Source of the DNA: a virus | Reading direction: 5' to 3' (one strand) | Length of the DNA: 50,065 bases | IMG/VR virus record: IMGVR_UViG_3300009129_000023 | Location: 1 to 50,065 of that record | In this document: positions 39,056-46,174 of the stretch, one piece after another | Numbering within the stretch: position 1 is the stretch's first letter | Layout: every line of letters begins with the position of its first letter | Made by a program: the position numbers and the translations under genes | The notes under the pieces: generated by a model | Told to the model about the DNA's origin: nothing | Seen by the model: the letters and a program-made list of their open reading frames with translations, nothing else | Databases searched by the model: none

Positions 39056-39239
39056 CTTTCTCTCCTCTTTTTTTAAGTTTGCAATGACCAACCTCGATCA
39101 ATGCATGAGCTGTTCTACCGTAGTGCCCTTGAAGGGACCAGGCCAATCCACTATCAATAAGTTCTTGAAAAAACGATATCGTTTCTCCATCTCCCATTTG
39201 TCCGGATTCATATTTAATAATGTCTTTTGTAAGGTTCAC
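39045..39239 (-). CDS. DUF7417-like small phage protein
   Basis: 64 residues. NLTKDIIKYESGQM, ETISFFQELIDSGLAWSLQG, HYGRTAHALIE is a pattern seen in small proteins of many lytic phages; their function is unknown. Basic/acidic tail KKRGEKDDD. Confidence 0.75.
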   Translation of the reverse strand: MNLTKDIIKYESGQMGDGETISFFQELIDSGLAWSLQGHYGRTAHALIEVGHCKLKKRGEKDDD

Positions 39240-39532
39240 TTAATCACTACCCCCAACATTCCGGCACGGCTTAAGCCTATTGCTTCTGAAATGCTTCTGG
39301 AATAATCACTATTGAATTCATCAACCTCAGGTTGATCCGGTCTCCGACCATGAATCTTAAAAGCCCCGTCGATATTTCCATTAGTAATATAGAAACTAAT
39401 GGGGGTACCATTTTGTGCTGTATCAATCCATGTCTCTACAGTTCTAGTTCGAAGTAGTACCTCATTAACCTGACAGTTTGGTAAGTAACCATTTCTCAAA
39501 AGCTTATTTCTCGTACGTTTCAAATTTGCCAC
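39236..39532 (-). CDS. Hypothetical protein
   Basis: 98 residues, GTG start. NLKRTRNKLLRNGYLPNC, then VETWIDTAQNGTPISFYITNG and SRSISEAIGLSRAGM. ATGA overlap with the DUF7417-like gene. Not recognised. Confidence 0.55.
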   Translation of the reverse strand: MANLKRTRNKLLRNGYLPNCQVNEVLLRTRTVETWIDTAQNGTPISFYITNGNIDGAFKIHGRRPDQPEVDEFNSDYSRSISEAIGLSRAGMLGVVIK

Positions 39533-39533
39533 T

Positions 39534-39707
39534 CTATTCTTTCTCCATTATTGCGATTGTTTTTACATCCATATGATATTGTCTGCCTGTACGACCACCG
39601 TCAGAGCTCCAGCTAATATGAGCCCAACCATCGTCGATACGAAAAATAATACCAATCATTCCGTGCCCTGTAACAAGGTTTCCAATTTTTGGATTACCCT
39701 TCATCAT
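39534..39707 (-). CDS. KxGDLV-type small protein (KIGNLV)
   Basis: 57 residues: MMKGNPKIGNLVTGHG, MIGIIFRIDDGWAHISWSSDGG, MDVKTIAIMEKE. Overlaps the upstream gene by 14 bases and lies one base from the next GTG start. Confidence 0.68.
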   Translation of the reverse strand: MMKGNPKIGNLVTGHGMIGIIFRIDDGWAHISWSSDGGRTGRQYHMDVKTIAIMEKE

Positions 39708-39930
39708 TGATCACATCGATATCGATATCATAATGTCGACTTGGGTTTTTTCCAGTACTTGAACAAGACTTACCTGTTGGCCAAAGAATGGTACATACGG
39801 TTGACGCACCAGCCTCGTCAGAGTCGCCTTTGTTGGAGGGCTCTTCAATTTCAAGCATTAACCCAACACCATCAGCTTGACCAGGAAACGTTTCCGGCTT
39901 TCGAAGTTTAACTAAATCACCTACCTGCAT
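39694..39930 (-). CDS. KxGDLV-type small protein
   Basis: 78 residues: MQVGDLVKLRKPETF, GVGLMLEIEEPSNKG, TVCTILWPTGKSC and a Tyr-Asp-Ile-Asp tail. AGGTGATATG gives a strong ribosome-binding site at the start. Confidence 0.7.
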   Translation of the reverse strand: MQVGDLVKLRKPETFPGQADGVGLMLEIEEPSNKGDSDEAGASTVCTILWPTGKSCSSTGKNPSRHYDIDIDVINDEG

Positions 39931-39931
39931 A

Positions 39932-40165
39932 TCACCTCCACAATGTTACAAATGTTCCAAACTCTCTATCAAAAGTATGTAACAGGCCTTCATAATCAGT
40001 TAGCTTCATCTCATCGATGATGCGTTCTGTATGAAGTTCATCATATCCCAACTGTCGACAAAAATTCATTGCCTTCCCAATTAGAACATGGGCATTACCT
40101 TCTGGACCAGTGAGATCAATTTCAATCCCGCGGTCTGCTCTTTTTTCAATTGACTTAATTGTCAT
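39932..40165 (-). CDS. Conserved phage protein of unknown function
   Basis: 77 residues: IDLTGPEGNAHVLIGKAMNF, CRQLGYDEL, EMKLTDYEGLLHTFDREFGTFVTLWR. The GPEGNA...DYE...FG..VTL pattern recurs in small proteins of large phages. Function unknown. Confidence 0.7.
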   Translation of the reverse strand: MTIKSIEKRADRGIEIDLTGPEGNAHVLIGKAMNFCRQLGYDELHTERIIDEMKLTDYEGLLHTFDREFGTFVTLWR

Positions 40166-40340
40166 CGATTTTCTCCAATGTCTCGAATCCTCGAGAAGTT
40201 ATTTTTCTAGCATCTCTAACCGGACAACCCTTAGAGAACCACATAATTTCTGGATACGTATAGTCTGATGATGTGCTGATGCGTACTATCATACCTCTAG
40301 CTTTGGTGCGCTTACATTGAACTAAGTCACCGGTTTTCAT
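40155..40340 (-). CDS. KxGDLV-type small protein
   Basis: 61 residues: MKTGDLVQCKRTKARG, MIVRISTSSDYTYPEIMWFSKG, SRGFETLEKIDDN. The ATG sits in the upstream stop (ATGA). A longer frame from 40370 overlaps that gene and is rejected. Confidence 0.7.
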   Translation of the reverse strand: MKTGDLVQCKRTKARGMIVRISTSSDYTYPEIMWFSKGCPVRDARKITSRGFETLEKIDDN

Positions 40341-40516
40341 ACTATCACCAGCTGATTCCCTGTGAAGCATTGCACCCCTGTATCACATAAAACCCAATAT
40401 AATTGAAGTGCAGGGTTCTCTTTAGCTACGTGAGAAGGCTCAGTAAGCATTTGAATAATGCCTGCTTTTCCCTGTTGCGCACAGTTTCGAAATATTACTA
40501 AATCACCGACTTTCAT
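40337..40516 (-). CDS. KxGDLV-type small protein (59 aa)
   Basis: MKVGDLVIFRNCAQQGKAG, then IIQMLTEPSH, ALQLYWVLCDTGVQCFTGNQLVIV. Joined upstream by the 14-base overlap (DESR-stop over MKVGD) and downstream by ATGA. Confidence 0.72.
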   Translation of the reverse strand: MKVGDLVIFRNCAQQGKAGIIQMLTEPSHVAKENPALQLYWVLCDTGVQCFTGNQLVIV

Positions 40517-40703
40517 CGATCACCTTCAAATCGTTTGTATCCGCACCGATTAGTTCGCCACCATCATAGAGCACTAACCATTCCCAATTGATTGGATCAC
40601 CGGATGCGAAGGTCGATCCATCACCAATTTCGATATAATCGCTTCCTACGACGATACCGTCCCTGCCAAGGGCATAATCATGTACCAAATTACCGATCTG
40701 CAT
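40503..40703 (-). CDS. KxGDLV-type small protein
   Basis: 66 residues: MQIGNLVHDYALGRDG, IVVGSDYIEIGD, WEWLVLYDGGELIGADTNDLKVIDESR. Interlocked at both ends by 14-base overlaps. Confidence 0.72.
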   Translation of the reverse strand: MQIGNLVHDYALGRDGIVVGSDYIEIGDGSTFASGDPINWEWLVLYDGGELIGADTNDLKVIDESR

Positions 40704-40914
40704 ACGTTACACTCATAAACTTATTTGCACGAAAGTCGGAGACAGTTGCTGCACGATCGTGATACGGAACTGGGTTCATCCATTCTACCCGGCAATGTGA
40801 GTTACCGTCAGAACCAATTTCAGTATAGCTAATGATAACACCAACCTGGCCCAGGAACCAGCGAGCGTATCTACATGTATTATCGACAAACATCACGACA
40901 TCACCGATTTTCAT
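40690..40914 (-). CDS. KxGDLV-type small protein
   Basis: 74 residues: MKIGDVVMFVDNTCRY, GQVGVIISYTEIGSDG, HCRVEWMNPVPYHD, FMSVTYADR. Its ATG overlaps the upstream stop (TAATG); its tail encodes the next MQIGN. Confidence 0.7.
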   Translation of the reverse strand: MKIGDVVMFVDNTCRYARWFLGQVGVIISYTEIGSDGNSHCRVEWMNPVPYHDRAATVSDFRANKFMSVTYADR

Positions 40915-41279
40915 TAATCCGCCCATACGCCGATGACGGCGCCGTTATAGGGTTCATGATGATATCGCTCAGAACGACCCATCGCTTCGAGCATCAGATT
41001 AACCATACCGTCGACGAGGTCCCATTGATCAGAGTTATAAGTAACTTTACCTTCAAACCCATAATCGTATGGGTCGAAAATATCGCTAGCGTTTGGAATT
41101 CCGCTTTCGCAATAAACTTCTAACACAGAGTCAGATGTCCATCCCCCCGGGGCTTCATCACCATAATGTACGTCTTTCTTGACTGCGGTAATTAAATCAG
41201 CATCAAGCTCCTTATCACCACACCCAAAGACGCTAACGATCGATTCCCGATAAAGCTTTCGAATTGTTGCGCGATTCAT
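40914..41279 (-). CDS. Hypothetical phage protein
   Basis: 121 residues: RATIRKLYRESIVSVFGCGD, ITAVKKDVHYGDEAPGGWTSD, LVDGMVNLMLEAMGRSER. AAGGAGG precedes the ATG. It is the first gene after a class promoter, so probably early. Not recognised. Confidence 0.6.
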   Translation of the reverse strand: MNRATIRKLYRESIVSVFGCGDKELDADLITAVKKDVHYGDEAPGGWTSDSVLEVYCESGIPNASDIFDPYDYGFEGKVTYNSDQWDLVDGMVNLMLEAMGRSERYHHEPYNGAVIGVWAD

Positions 41280-41308
41280 AATAAATCCTCCTTGGTCTTT
41301 ATAGTACT

Positions 41309-41338
41309 ATTATACCATATGGGGGAAGAATTTGCACG
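41309..41338 (-). promoter_or_regulatory. Phage promoter, GTGCAAA-16-TATAAT class
   Basis: GTGCAAA, 16 bases, TGG-TATAAT, driving the unit that starts at 41279. AACTAGTTA-type 3' element lies between it and the upstream stop. Confidence 0.85.
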
Positions 41339-41376
41339 AGTATGTCAGACGTATAACTAGTTAATAACGTTGAACT

Positions 41377-41580
41377 TTATGCTTTATTGATAACTTCGTA
41401 ATATTCGGCCAGGTCTGTCTTTACATTTCCATCTGGAAGAATGACCTTGATCGCATTATGGGCAGCCTCGAGGACCAGCATTGGCGTCTCTGTGTATGCC
41501 ACGTGGCCTGGGCTCCCATGGCCGTGCTTTTTCATCCAAAATGAAATGAACTTCATTTTCACCAAATCACCGGCTTTCAC
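41377..41580 (-). CDS. KxGDLV-type small protein
   Basis: 67 residues: MKAGDLVKMKFISFW, HGHGSPGHVAYTETP, MLVLEAAHNAIKVILPDGNVKTDLAEYYEVINKA. Last gene of its unit. Confidence 0.72.
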   Translation of the reverse strand: MKAGDLVKMKFISFWMKKHGHGSPGHVAYTETPMLVLEAAHNAIKVILPDGNVKTDLAEYYEVINKA

Positions 41581-41800
41581 AATCGCACTCCTTAAGTGTT
41601 ATGATAATAGAGCTTTCGATACATACGGGGCACCTGATATATTCAACCTGGGTAGGCATATTATTTGCCTTCCAGTAGGCTGCCCAGAGGTATGGAATGT
41701 CCGCTATCGTATGAGTCCATGGGCCAAGGTACCAATCAACACAACACTCTGGTATTCCGGAATGTATTCCACACTCACGGTGGTAACCGTCAGCTGCCAC
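41567..41800 (-). CDS. Cys-rich protein with cassette-type tail
   Basis: 77 residues without the family motif. HSGIPECCVDWYLGPW and YIRCPVCIES suggest metal binding. Its end, CDCESR-stop, still interlocks with the next MKAGD by 14 bases, so a non-family gene uses the array's joint. Confidence 0.65.
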   Translation of the reverse strand: MAADGYHRECGIHSGIPECCVDWYLGPWTHTIADIPYLWAAYWKANNMPTQVEYIRCPVCIESSIIITLKECDCESR

Positions 41801-42008
41801 TGATCACCTCAACATCTCTACTATTTACCATTATCTCACACTGTGCCGGATCATCAGGATGATGCACCAAGATACTAAACATACTACCGTGTGGTTCACC
41901 ATAATCATCTGTTACGATGCCTGTCAGGCCGGCCCATTGGTCTGGTACATGGTTATCAGGGCTGCTATAATTCTTCGGTAACATTTTTACTAAATCACCT
42001 AACTTCAT
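41790..42008 (-). CDS. KxGDLV-type small protein
   Basis: 72 residues: MKLGDLVKMLPKNYSS, GLTGIVTDDYGEPHG, MFSILVHHPDDPAQ, NSRDVEVISGS. Confidence 0.72.
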   Translation of the reverse strand: MKLGDLVKMLPKNYSSPDNHVPDQWAGLTGIVTDDYGEPHGSMFSILVHHPDDPAQCEIMVNSRDVEVISGS

Positions 42009-42198
42009 TGACTACCTCTATCCATTTTTCATGCATCTCTACAGTTTGTGCCGCTTCAGGGTCATAAAGCATGTACAGTTTTCCAAGTACAATTCCGGTG
42101 GGATTGGGAACAACATTTTCCCTGGTGGGATCTTCATCGACGATCAGATATAATCCTGCCTTAGCCGGATTCACCGTAACCAAATCACCGACCTTCAT
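41995..42198 (-). CDS. KxGDLV-type small protein
   Basis: 67 residues: MKVGDLVTVNPAKAG, LYLIVDEDPTREN, TGIVLGKLYMLYDPEAA, HEKWIEVVNEVR. Interlocked downstream by 14 bases; its A of ATG is the last base of the cupin stop (TAATG). Confidence 0.72.
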   Translation of the reverse strand: MKVGDLVTVNPAKAGLYLIVDEDPTRENVVPNPTGIVLGKLYMLYDPEAAQTVEMHEKWIEVVNEVR

Positions 42199-42530
42199 TA
42201 ATGACTCCTCTTGCCATCAAATACACAAACAAAAACAAGATCCTCAGTATCGCTATCATTAAAAACCTTATGGAAGGCGCCATCCGGAATTAGAACGACG
42301 TCGTTAGCCGTAACCGACTCCGTAAAATCATCAATTTGAATCCTTCCATTCCCATAAACGAATTGATAAACCTCTTCCTGGCCAGGGTGTATATGTCCAG
42401 TGGTTTCCTTATTAGGGTGGAGAATGGTCTTAGATACTACCAGGCCATTTAACGTTGTATTATCAATTACAGTGTATGTATCATTACTCTTAACAACACT
42501 ACTATCTACATTACTTAGCTTAACTTTCAT
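42198..42530 (-). CDS. Cupin-domain protein
   Basis: 110 residues, a single cupin. HIHPGQEEVYQFVYGNGRIQI contains motif 1 (H-x-H...E), and VVLIPDGAFHKVFNDSD motif 2 with His. Metal-binding residues are intact. Small cupins bind sugars or act as epimerases/isomerases; here it lies beside a cytidylyltransferase, pointing to nucleotide-sugar or surface-polymer work. Confidence 0.85.
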   Translation of the reverse strand: MKVKLSNVDSSVVKSNDTYTVIDNTTLNGLVVSKTILHPNKETTGHIHPGQEEVYQFVYGNGRIQIDDFTESVTANDVVLIPDGAFHKVFNDSDTEDLVFVCVFDGKRSH

Positions 42531-42729
42531 TTATCAACTCCATCTCTTGTTCATATAATTCCCACTCACCGGCATCGAACATCACATGCCACATATCCAA
42601 TTCAGCCGGTGCTAAAATAACACCTATTCGATTACTTCCGGACGTACAGAAAAAACAGCTACATTCTTTAGCACGGATTACATGCATATCGCATGTTTTC
42701 GGTACCCTTATTAGATCACCGATTTTCAT
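42520..42729 (-). CDS. KxGDLV-type small protein with CSCFFC
   Basis: 69 residues: MKIGDLIRVPKTCD, ECSCFFCTSG (possible metal site), RIGVILAPAELDMWHVMFDAGEWELYEQEMELINES. Confidence 0.7.
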   Translation of the reverse strand: MKIGDLIRVPKTCDMHVIRAKECSCFFCTSGSNRIGVILAPAELDMWHVMFDAGEWELYEQEMELINES

Positions 42730-43124
42730 TTAATTCCCGTATAATCAGATGACGACCTGATTTTCATTCCCAGGCCATCGACCATTTCGATTCCTAATCG
42801 ATTACAAATTGTGGCCTCCGGAATCTCTGTTGCAAATCGATCACCACCCTTTGCAAAAATGTCCGGATTAAGTGTTTGTAAGCTTTTACATACGGTACCG
42901 TCGACGTCGATAGAGAGATATACCTCATCAACACACCTCAATGCCCGAACAATTCGAAGCCTATCTGACATGGACATAAAGGATTTCCCCTTTTTAAGCT
43001 CAGCCTGATAATCATTGTTGACTATTACCACTAATCTATCACCTAACGTTGCAGCCTTTTCTAGATATTCGATATGACCAACATGTAGAGGGTCAAAATA
43101 CCCGCTAGCCACGACGGTTTTCAT
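42726..43124 (-). CDS. Cytidylyltransferase-like nucleotidyltransferase
   Basis: 132 residues. ASGYFDPLHVGHIEYLEKA holds HxGH; RSSSDYTGI at the C-terminus takes the place of the RTxGIST motif. Length fits TagD/RfaE-C-type enzymes. With the cupin next door and phosphomannomutase and a second nucleotidyltransferase elsewhere, a phage glycan- or lipid-head-group pathway is plausible. Starts at the ATG overlapping the upstream stop. Confidence 0.88.
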   Translation of the reverse strand: MKTVVASGYFDPLHVGHIEYLEKAATLGDRLVVIVNNDYQAELKKGKSFMSMSDRLRIVRALRCVDEVYLSIDVDGTVCKSLQTLNPDIFAKGGDRFATEIPEATICNRLGIEMVDGLGMKIRSSSDYTGIK

Positions 43125-43354
43125 CCAGCCATGTCCTCGAGTGTGTCTAGAATCCACGTGTCAGGATCACCATCTCTGGCCTTGGCAGTGCCGTACGGCA
43201 TTTCACCGGTCTCAAAGGCAAAATATTCAAACAGCTTAACATATGCGGGTGTATCATAGAACTCTTCAGCCCCTGCAATATATGCGGGCATTAATGCAAT
43301 TTCTTCCGGTGTTAAACGGGCCTCAGAATAGACTTGTTGTAGCGAATTAATCAT
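43121..43354 (-). CDS. Conserved small phage protein
   Basis: 77 residues: ARLTPEEIALMPAYIAGAEE, LFEYFAFETGEMPYGTAKAR, DGDPDTWILDTLE. The MPYGTAKAR...GDP..WI pattern is familiar from T4-like marine phages; role unknown. Confidence 0.7.
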   Translation of the reverse strand: MINSLQQVYSEARLTPEEIALMPAYIAGAEEFYDTPAYVKLFEYFAFETGEMPYGTAKARDGDPDTWILDTLEDMAG

Positions 43355-43363
43355 TTGTATCTC

Positions 43364-43657
43364 CTAAAGTTTGTATATCCAATATTTTGAAGTAAGTTCT
43401 TCTCCGCCAGTGATATTTCGAATAGTTCGAATCATTACCAGATCATCCTGTACGTAAGTTTCACAATTCGGATCATCACTATGGTTATAGAATCCCCCGA
43501 TTGGGGTACGTATCCATCCATTCTCAAATCGTTGATCTGAGACGTGTGTAATGCCTATTTCATATCCCTTCTTGATATCCACAACTGCGAATAGGCCAAG
43601 GCCATGTACATCGGAGCTTCTAATTGTGACAATATCTGGTAGGGGTTGGTATGACAT
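43364..43657 (-). CDS. SET-domain protein (putative lysine methyltransferase)
   Basis: 97 residues. SDVHGLGLFAVVDIKKGYEI, GGFYNHSDDPNCE (NHS substrate/cofactor motif), and GEELTSKYWIY (ELTxxY) give the minimal SET core: AdoMet binding and the catalytic Tyr. Pre- and post-SET regions are missing. It could methylate host or phage proteins. Its ATG overlaps the upstream stop (TAATG-like, one base). Confidence 0.85.
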   Translation of the reverse strand: MSYQPLPDIVTIRSSDVHGLGLFAVVDIKKGYEIGITHVSDQRFENGWIRTPIGGFYNHSDDPNCETYVQDDLVMIRTIRNITGGEELTSKYWIYKL

Positions 43658-43845
43658 TAATAATCCTCAGGGCGGACTCGCCCTCGACATTTAATCTTAT
43701 TAAGGCGTGCCTTTGAGGTACCCTCATCCAAAGTGGCTGCGCGCCCACGCCACATAGCCGTTGTCCCGCCGGCGGCAAAATGCGCTTTACGGCGAGCACT
43801 GGCTTGTGCCTTGAGTGGATTGTACTTTTTCTTTCGCTTGGCCAT
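43657..43845 (-). CDS. Small basic protein
   Basis: 62 residues, about a third Lys/Arg: MAKRKKKYNPLKAQASARRK, then AMWRGRAATLDEGTSKARLN. Likely nucleic-acid binding. First gene after a class promoter variant, about 100 bases downstream. Confidence 0.65.
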   Translation of the reverse strand: MAKRKKKYNPLKAQASARRKAHFAAGGTTAMWRGRAATLDEGTSKARLNKIKCRGRVRPEDY

Positions 43846-43969
43846 TTCAAATCTCTTAAGTTACTAGGGCCGGATACCCCACCGAACCCGTTCACCTGGG
43901 CTCTAATTAAAGACATTCCTCAGGAGGTATGAATGTCATCATATTGATATATCTTATACCAATATCTAA

Positions 43970-43999
43970 ATTATATCATATATATGACAGTTTTACACT
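43970..43999 (-). promoter_or_regulatory. Phage promoter, GTGTAAA-16-TATAAT variant
   Basis: GTGTAAA, 16 bases, TGA-TATAAT, upstream of the basic protein and SET genes. The -35 overlaps the end of the KxGDLV gene at 43999. Confidence 0.7.
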
Positions 44000-44259
44000 C
44001 ATTGGTCGATTTTAGTTACAACGTCCAAAGAGTTTTCTGCAAAGTTCTTTGTTAACTTTCCATTCTCCCACAAAACATCGATTCGTCTCCCCAGCATATC
44101 CATCATTTGTCGTAGTGCCTTAGTTTCTTCTGGTCGAGCAGAAGGCATATCTCGAATAGCAACAACAATCCCTATGGTAATAGGGTTTTGACGCGGTTTT
44201 CCATTACGCGTAATCTTACATATACGATCACCTTGCCGAACCAAATCTCCTACCTTCAC
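43999..44259 (-). CDS. KxGDLV-type small protein
   Basis: 86 residues: MKVGDLVRQGDRICKI, TIGIVVAIRDMPSA, a charged helix insert (EETKALRQMMDMLGRR), IDVLWENGKLTKNFAENSLDVVTKI. Confidence 0.72.
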   Translation of the reverse strand: MKVGDLVRQGDRICKITRNGKPRQNPITIGIVVAIRDMPSARPEETKALRQMMDMLGRRIDVLWENGKLTKNFAENSLDVVTKIDQ

Positions 44260-44531
44260 CTATCCTCCCACAGTCTCCATCCTTGAAAACTGAAGTTTGA
44301 GTTTCTATCCTTGTCTTTATTCTTCTTGTGGCTAGCGTATACCTCAGATCCATCTGTCAGTTCAACCAAGTATTGGCTGCCATGTACATGCTTAGTCACC
44401 ATCGCACCTTCGAAAGTGCCCTCTTGAGTAATAAGGGTACCAACCAAGGCCTGGCGTTCAGCGGCCCACCGGGCACGATCTTCTGCACTACGCCTTGGGC
44501 GTTCGTCCCGGCGCCTTCGTCGTTTACTCAT
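44256..44531 (-). CDS. Basic protein with small-barrel C-terminal part
   Basis: 91 residues. A strongly basic start (MSKRRRRRDERPRRSAEDRA) leads to LVGTLITQEGTFEGAMVTKH and QYLVELTDGSEVYAS, the family strands without KxGD. It has ATGA-type overlap with the next gene. Confidence 0.6.
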   Translation of the reverse strand: MSKRRRRRDERPRRSAEDRARWAAERQALVGTLITQEGTFEGAMVTKHVHGSQYLVELTDGSEVYASHKKNKDKDRNSNFSFQGWRLWEDR

Positions 44532-44709
44532 GAATTACCTCCAATCCAGTAATGCTCCATCTTTCTTCTGTACCAACCGCCGGCCATAAGACCGTGACGG
44601 TTTCATCACCTGGATCTCCAAATACGTGTAATACAATACCGATATCTTTTGATCGGGGATCTTCGGGCAGCCTTGTAGTCATTCGGACTAAATCATTAGC
44701 ATAAATCAT
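44524..44709 (-). CDS. KxGDLV-type small protein (YANDLV)
   Basis: 61 residues: MIYANDLVRMTTRLPED, DIGIVLHVFGDPGD, TVTVLWPAVGTEERWSITGLEVIHE. Confidence 0.68.
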   Translation of the reverse strand: MIYANDLVRMTTRLPEDPRSKDIGIVLHVFGDPGDETVTVLWPAVGTEERWSITGLEVIHE

Positions 44710-45173
44710 GAACAATCAATCTCCTGTTCCTTAGGCATATGCCGAAAGACAAAGTAGGGGTAATAGTCATCCGTGTTGTCTGTCCCAAAGCGAAGCCAGA
44801 CATGGCCATCTGTTACATCAACAAGGCGATATCCTTGACATCGCTCTGAGGACCAACTGTCTTCATCTTTGATTTCACCTTCATACACCTCTATTCGAAC
44901 CTTACCGAGGGACGTCCGGAAGAAGATTGAATCCGACTGGTTACCATACTCAATAACACCAAGATGGGAACGATACCCATCATCCGGATCTTCGAGGACC
45001 TTGAAGATAATATCATCAAGCTTAAACTCATGTGCCGCATCATCAGCACCGAAGTACTCCAGCTCCATGCCCTCGAGGGCTGCAAAGTGTGTAAATACTT
45101 GCTTCCAGTATGGGCGATGGCGCTCATTCTCGTCCCAATCCTCATTGGTGCTATGTGAGAAAAAGTCTTTCAC
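44706..45173 (-). CDS. Hypothetical protein
   Basis: 155 residues, GTG start overlapping the upstream TAG. YWKQVFTHFAALEGMELEYF, FKLDDIIFKVLEDPDDG, SIFFRTSLGKVRIEVYEGE, GHVWLRFGTD: an alpha/beta protein. Not recognised. Confidence 0.6.
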   Translation of the reverse strand: MKDFFSHSTNEDWDENERHRPYWKQVFTHFAALEGMELEYFGADDAAHEFKLDDIIFKVLEDPDDGYRSHLGVIEYGNQSDSIFFRTSLGKVRIEVYEGEIKDEDSWSSERCQGYRLVDVTDGHVWLRFGTDNTDDYYPYFVFRHMPKEQEIDCS

Positions 45174-45493
45174 TAAACAACCCCGGGGTAAGAAGACTCA
45201 GGAAAATCAGGAGCCAAAATAAACAATTGAATACATGGGGCATCCAGATCTTCAGTAGCCTCTTCTTCGAAATAAGACCAACCGGCGAACTCTTCAGTAC
45301 CAGCCTCCGAATCGGAGAAATATGTACCACCCCCACCTTCGTAGACAACATTACGATCACCAAGATCCGAAACCCCAATACGACGAGGCGCAGCACCAAA
45401 GGCACCAAAAGCTACATCAACAGATGCAAAAGGTACCAAAACTGTACCCCCGCCATATCCATCGGGGACATATCGAAAATCTTTAAGATCCAT
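45173..45493 (-). CDS. Hypothetical protein
   Basis: 106 residues: MDLKDFRYVPDGYGGGTVLV, AFGAAPRRIGVSDLGDRNVV, EEEATEDLDAPCIQLFILAP. Gly- and Asp/Glu-rich. GGAG lies seven bases before the ATG. Not recognised. Confidence 0.55.
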   Translation of the reverse strand: MDLKDFRYVPDGYGGGTVLVPFASVDVAFGAFGAAPRRIGVSDLGDRNVVYEGGGGTYFSDSEAGTEEFAGWSYFEEEATEDLDAPCIQLFILAPDFPESSYPGVV

Positions 45494-45494
45494 T

Positions 45495-45665
45495 TTACTC
45501 TCCTGGGGTAACACCCTCGTTAATCAAAACCTCACCATGACCACCGCCTGGTGTGCCATACGTGTACACAGTACCACGATTCCGAATCGTTCGCTGTGGA
45601 ATGAAAACCGTTCCGGCGGGAAAAATACAAATGCCAGAGTTCCACTTTTCGGTTAGCGTAATCAT
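45495..45665 (-). CDS. Small hypothetical protein (56 aa)
   Basis: MITLTEKWNSGICIFPAG, TVFIPQRTIRNRGTVYTYG and GHGEVLINEG: short beta-strands with Gly turns, reminiscent of the array barrels but without KxGD. AGGAGA precedes the ATG; a class promoter with leader lies upstream, and the next gene starts two bases after its stop. Confidence 0.6.
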   Translation of the reverse strand: MITLTEKWNSGICIFPAGTVFIPQRTIRNRGTVYTYGTPGGGHGEVLINEGVTPGE

Positions 45666-45699
45666 TGAGGTTGTCTCCTAAGACATGCAAGGCTGGGGT

Positions 45700-45714
45700 C
45701 CATTCCCCATCAAC
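45700..45714 (-). promoter_or_regulatory. Conserved 5' leader, TTGATGGGGAATGG type
   Basis: GTTGATGGGGAATGG directly after the promoter at 45.7 kb; other copies at 19.2, 22.3, 26.5 and 48.4 kb. Confidence 0.6.
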
Positions 45715-45720
45715 ATGTAT

Positions 45721-45750
45721 ATTATACCCTAGGAAGAGTGGATTTGCACG
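45721..45750 (-). promoter_or_regulatory. Phage promoter, GTGCAAA-16-TATAAT class
   Basis: GTGCAAA, 16 bases, GGG-TATAAT. It lies inside the 3' coding end of the KxGDLV gene at 45.7-46.0 kb. Confidence 0.82.
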
Positions 45751-46016
45751 CGTGTGCCATAAATATCTACGGTTAGGCGAGTACTCAAGATCCACCCGAG
45801 ACTTCCATCGGCCCATAATACTTCAGCAATTTGCTCAGAAGGGGTGGATCGAATAGTGAGCCGATCGAGGCCGGCCTTAACAGCTTCTTGATCCGGGAAC
45901 CCCATAGGCACTGTACCTATACGCCCAGAGGTGTATACATCAAACTTGAGTATCACGCCGGACCCTCGAGGATCATTGGCAACATCATTGATTTTAACCA
46001 GATCACCAATTTTCAT
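45729..46016 (-). CDS. KxGDLV-type small protein
   Basis: 95 residues: MKIGDLVKINDVANDPRG, SGVILKFDVYTSGR, EQIAEVLWADGSLGWILSTRL. GGAG lies four bases before the ATG at 46016. Its last codons carry the downstream promoter. Confidence 0.72.
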   Translation of the reverse strand: MKIGDLVKINDVANDPRGSGVILKFDVYTSGRIGTVPMGFPDQEAVKAGLDRLTIRSTPSEQIAEVLWADGSLGWILSTRLTVDIYGTRVQIHSS

Positions 46017-46174
46017 GGTCTCTCCATTATATCGTGCCACCACTCGCTACACTCTTCCGGAGTGCCGGCAGCGTCACAAACACCAGGCGGAGGAATGGGC
46101 GGATAGGAAAATAAAAGAAACCCTGCCCCGAGCCCCAACCCTACCAGCAATATGATCTCAATCCATTGTCTCAT
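46013..46174 (-). CDS. Small membrane protein (53 aa)
   Basis: MRQWIEIILLVGLGLGAGFL continues LFSYPP: one membrane helix, then a Pro-rich and Cys-containing tail (PPGVCDAAGTPEECSEWW) outside the cytoplasm. ATGA overlaps at both ends. Confidence 0.62.
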   Translation of the reverse strand: MRQWIEIILLVGLGLGAGFLLFSYPPIPPPGVCDAAGTPEECSEWWHDIMERP

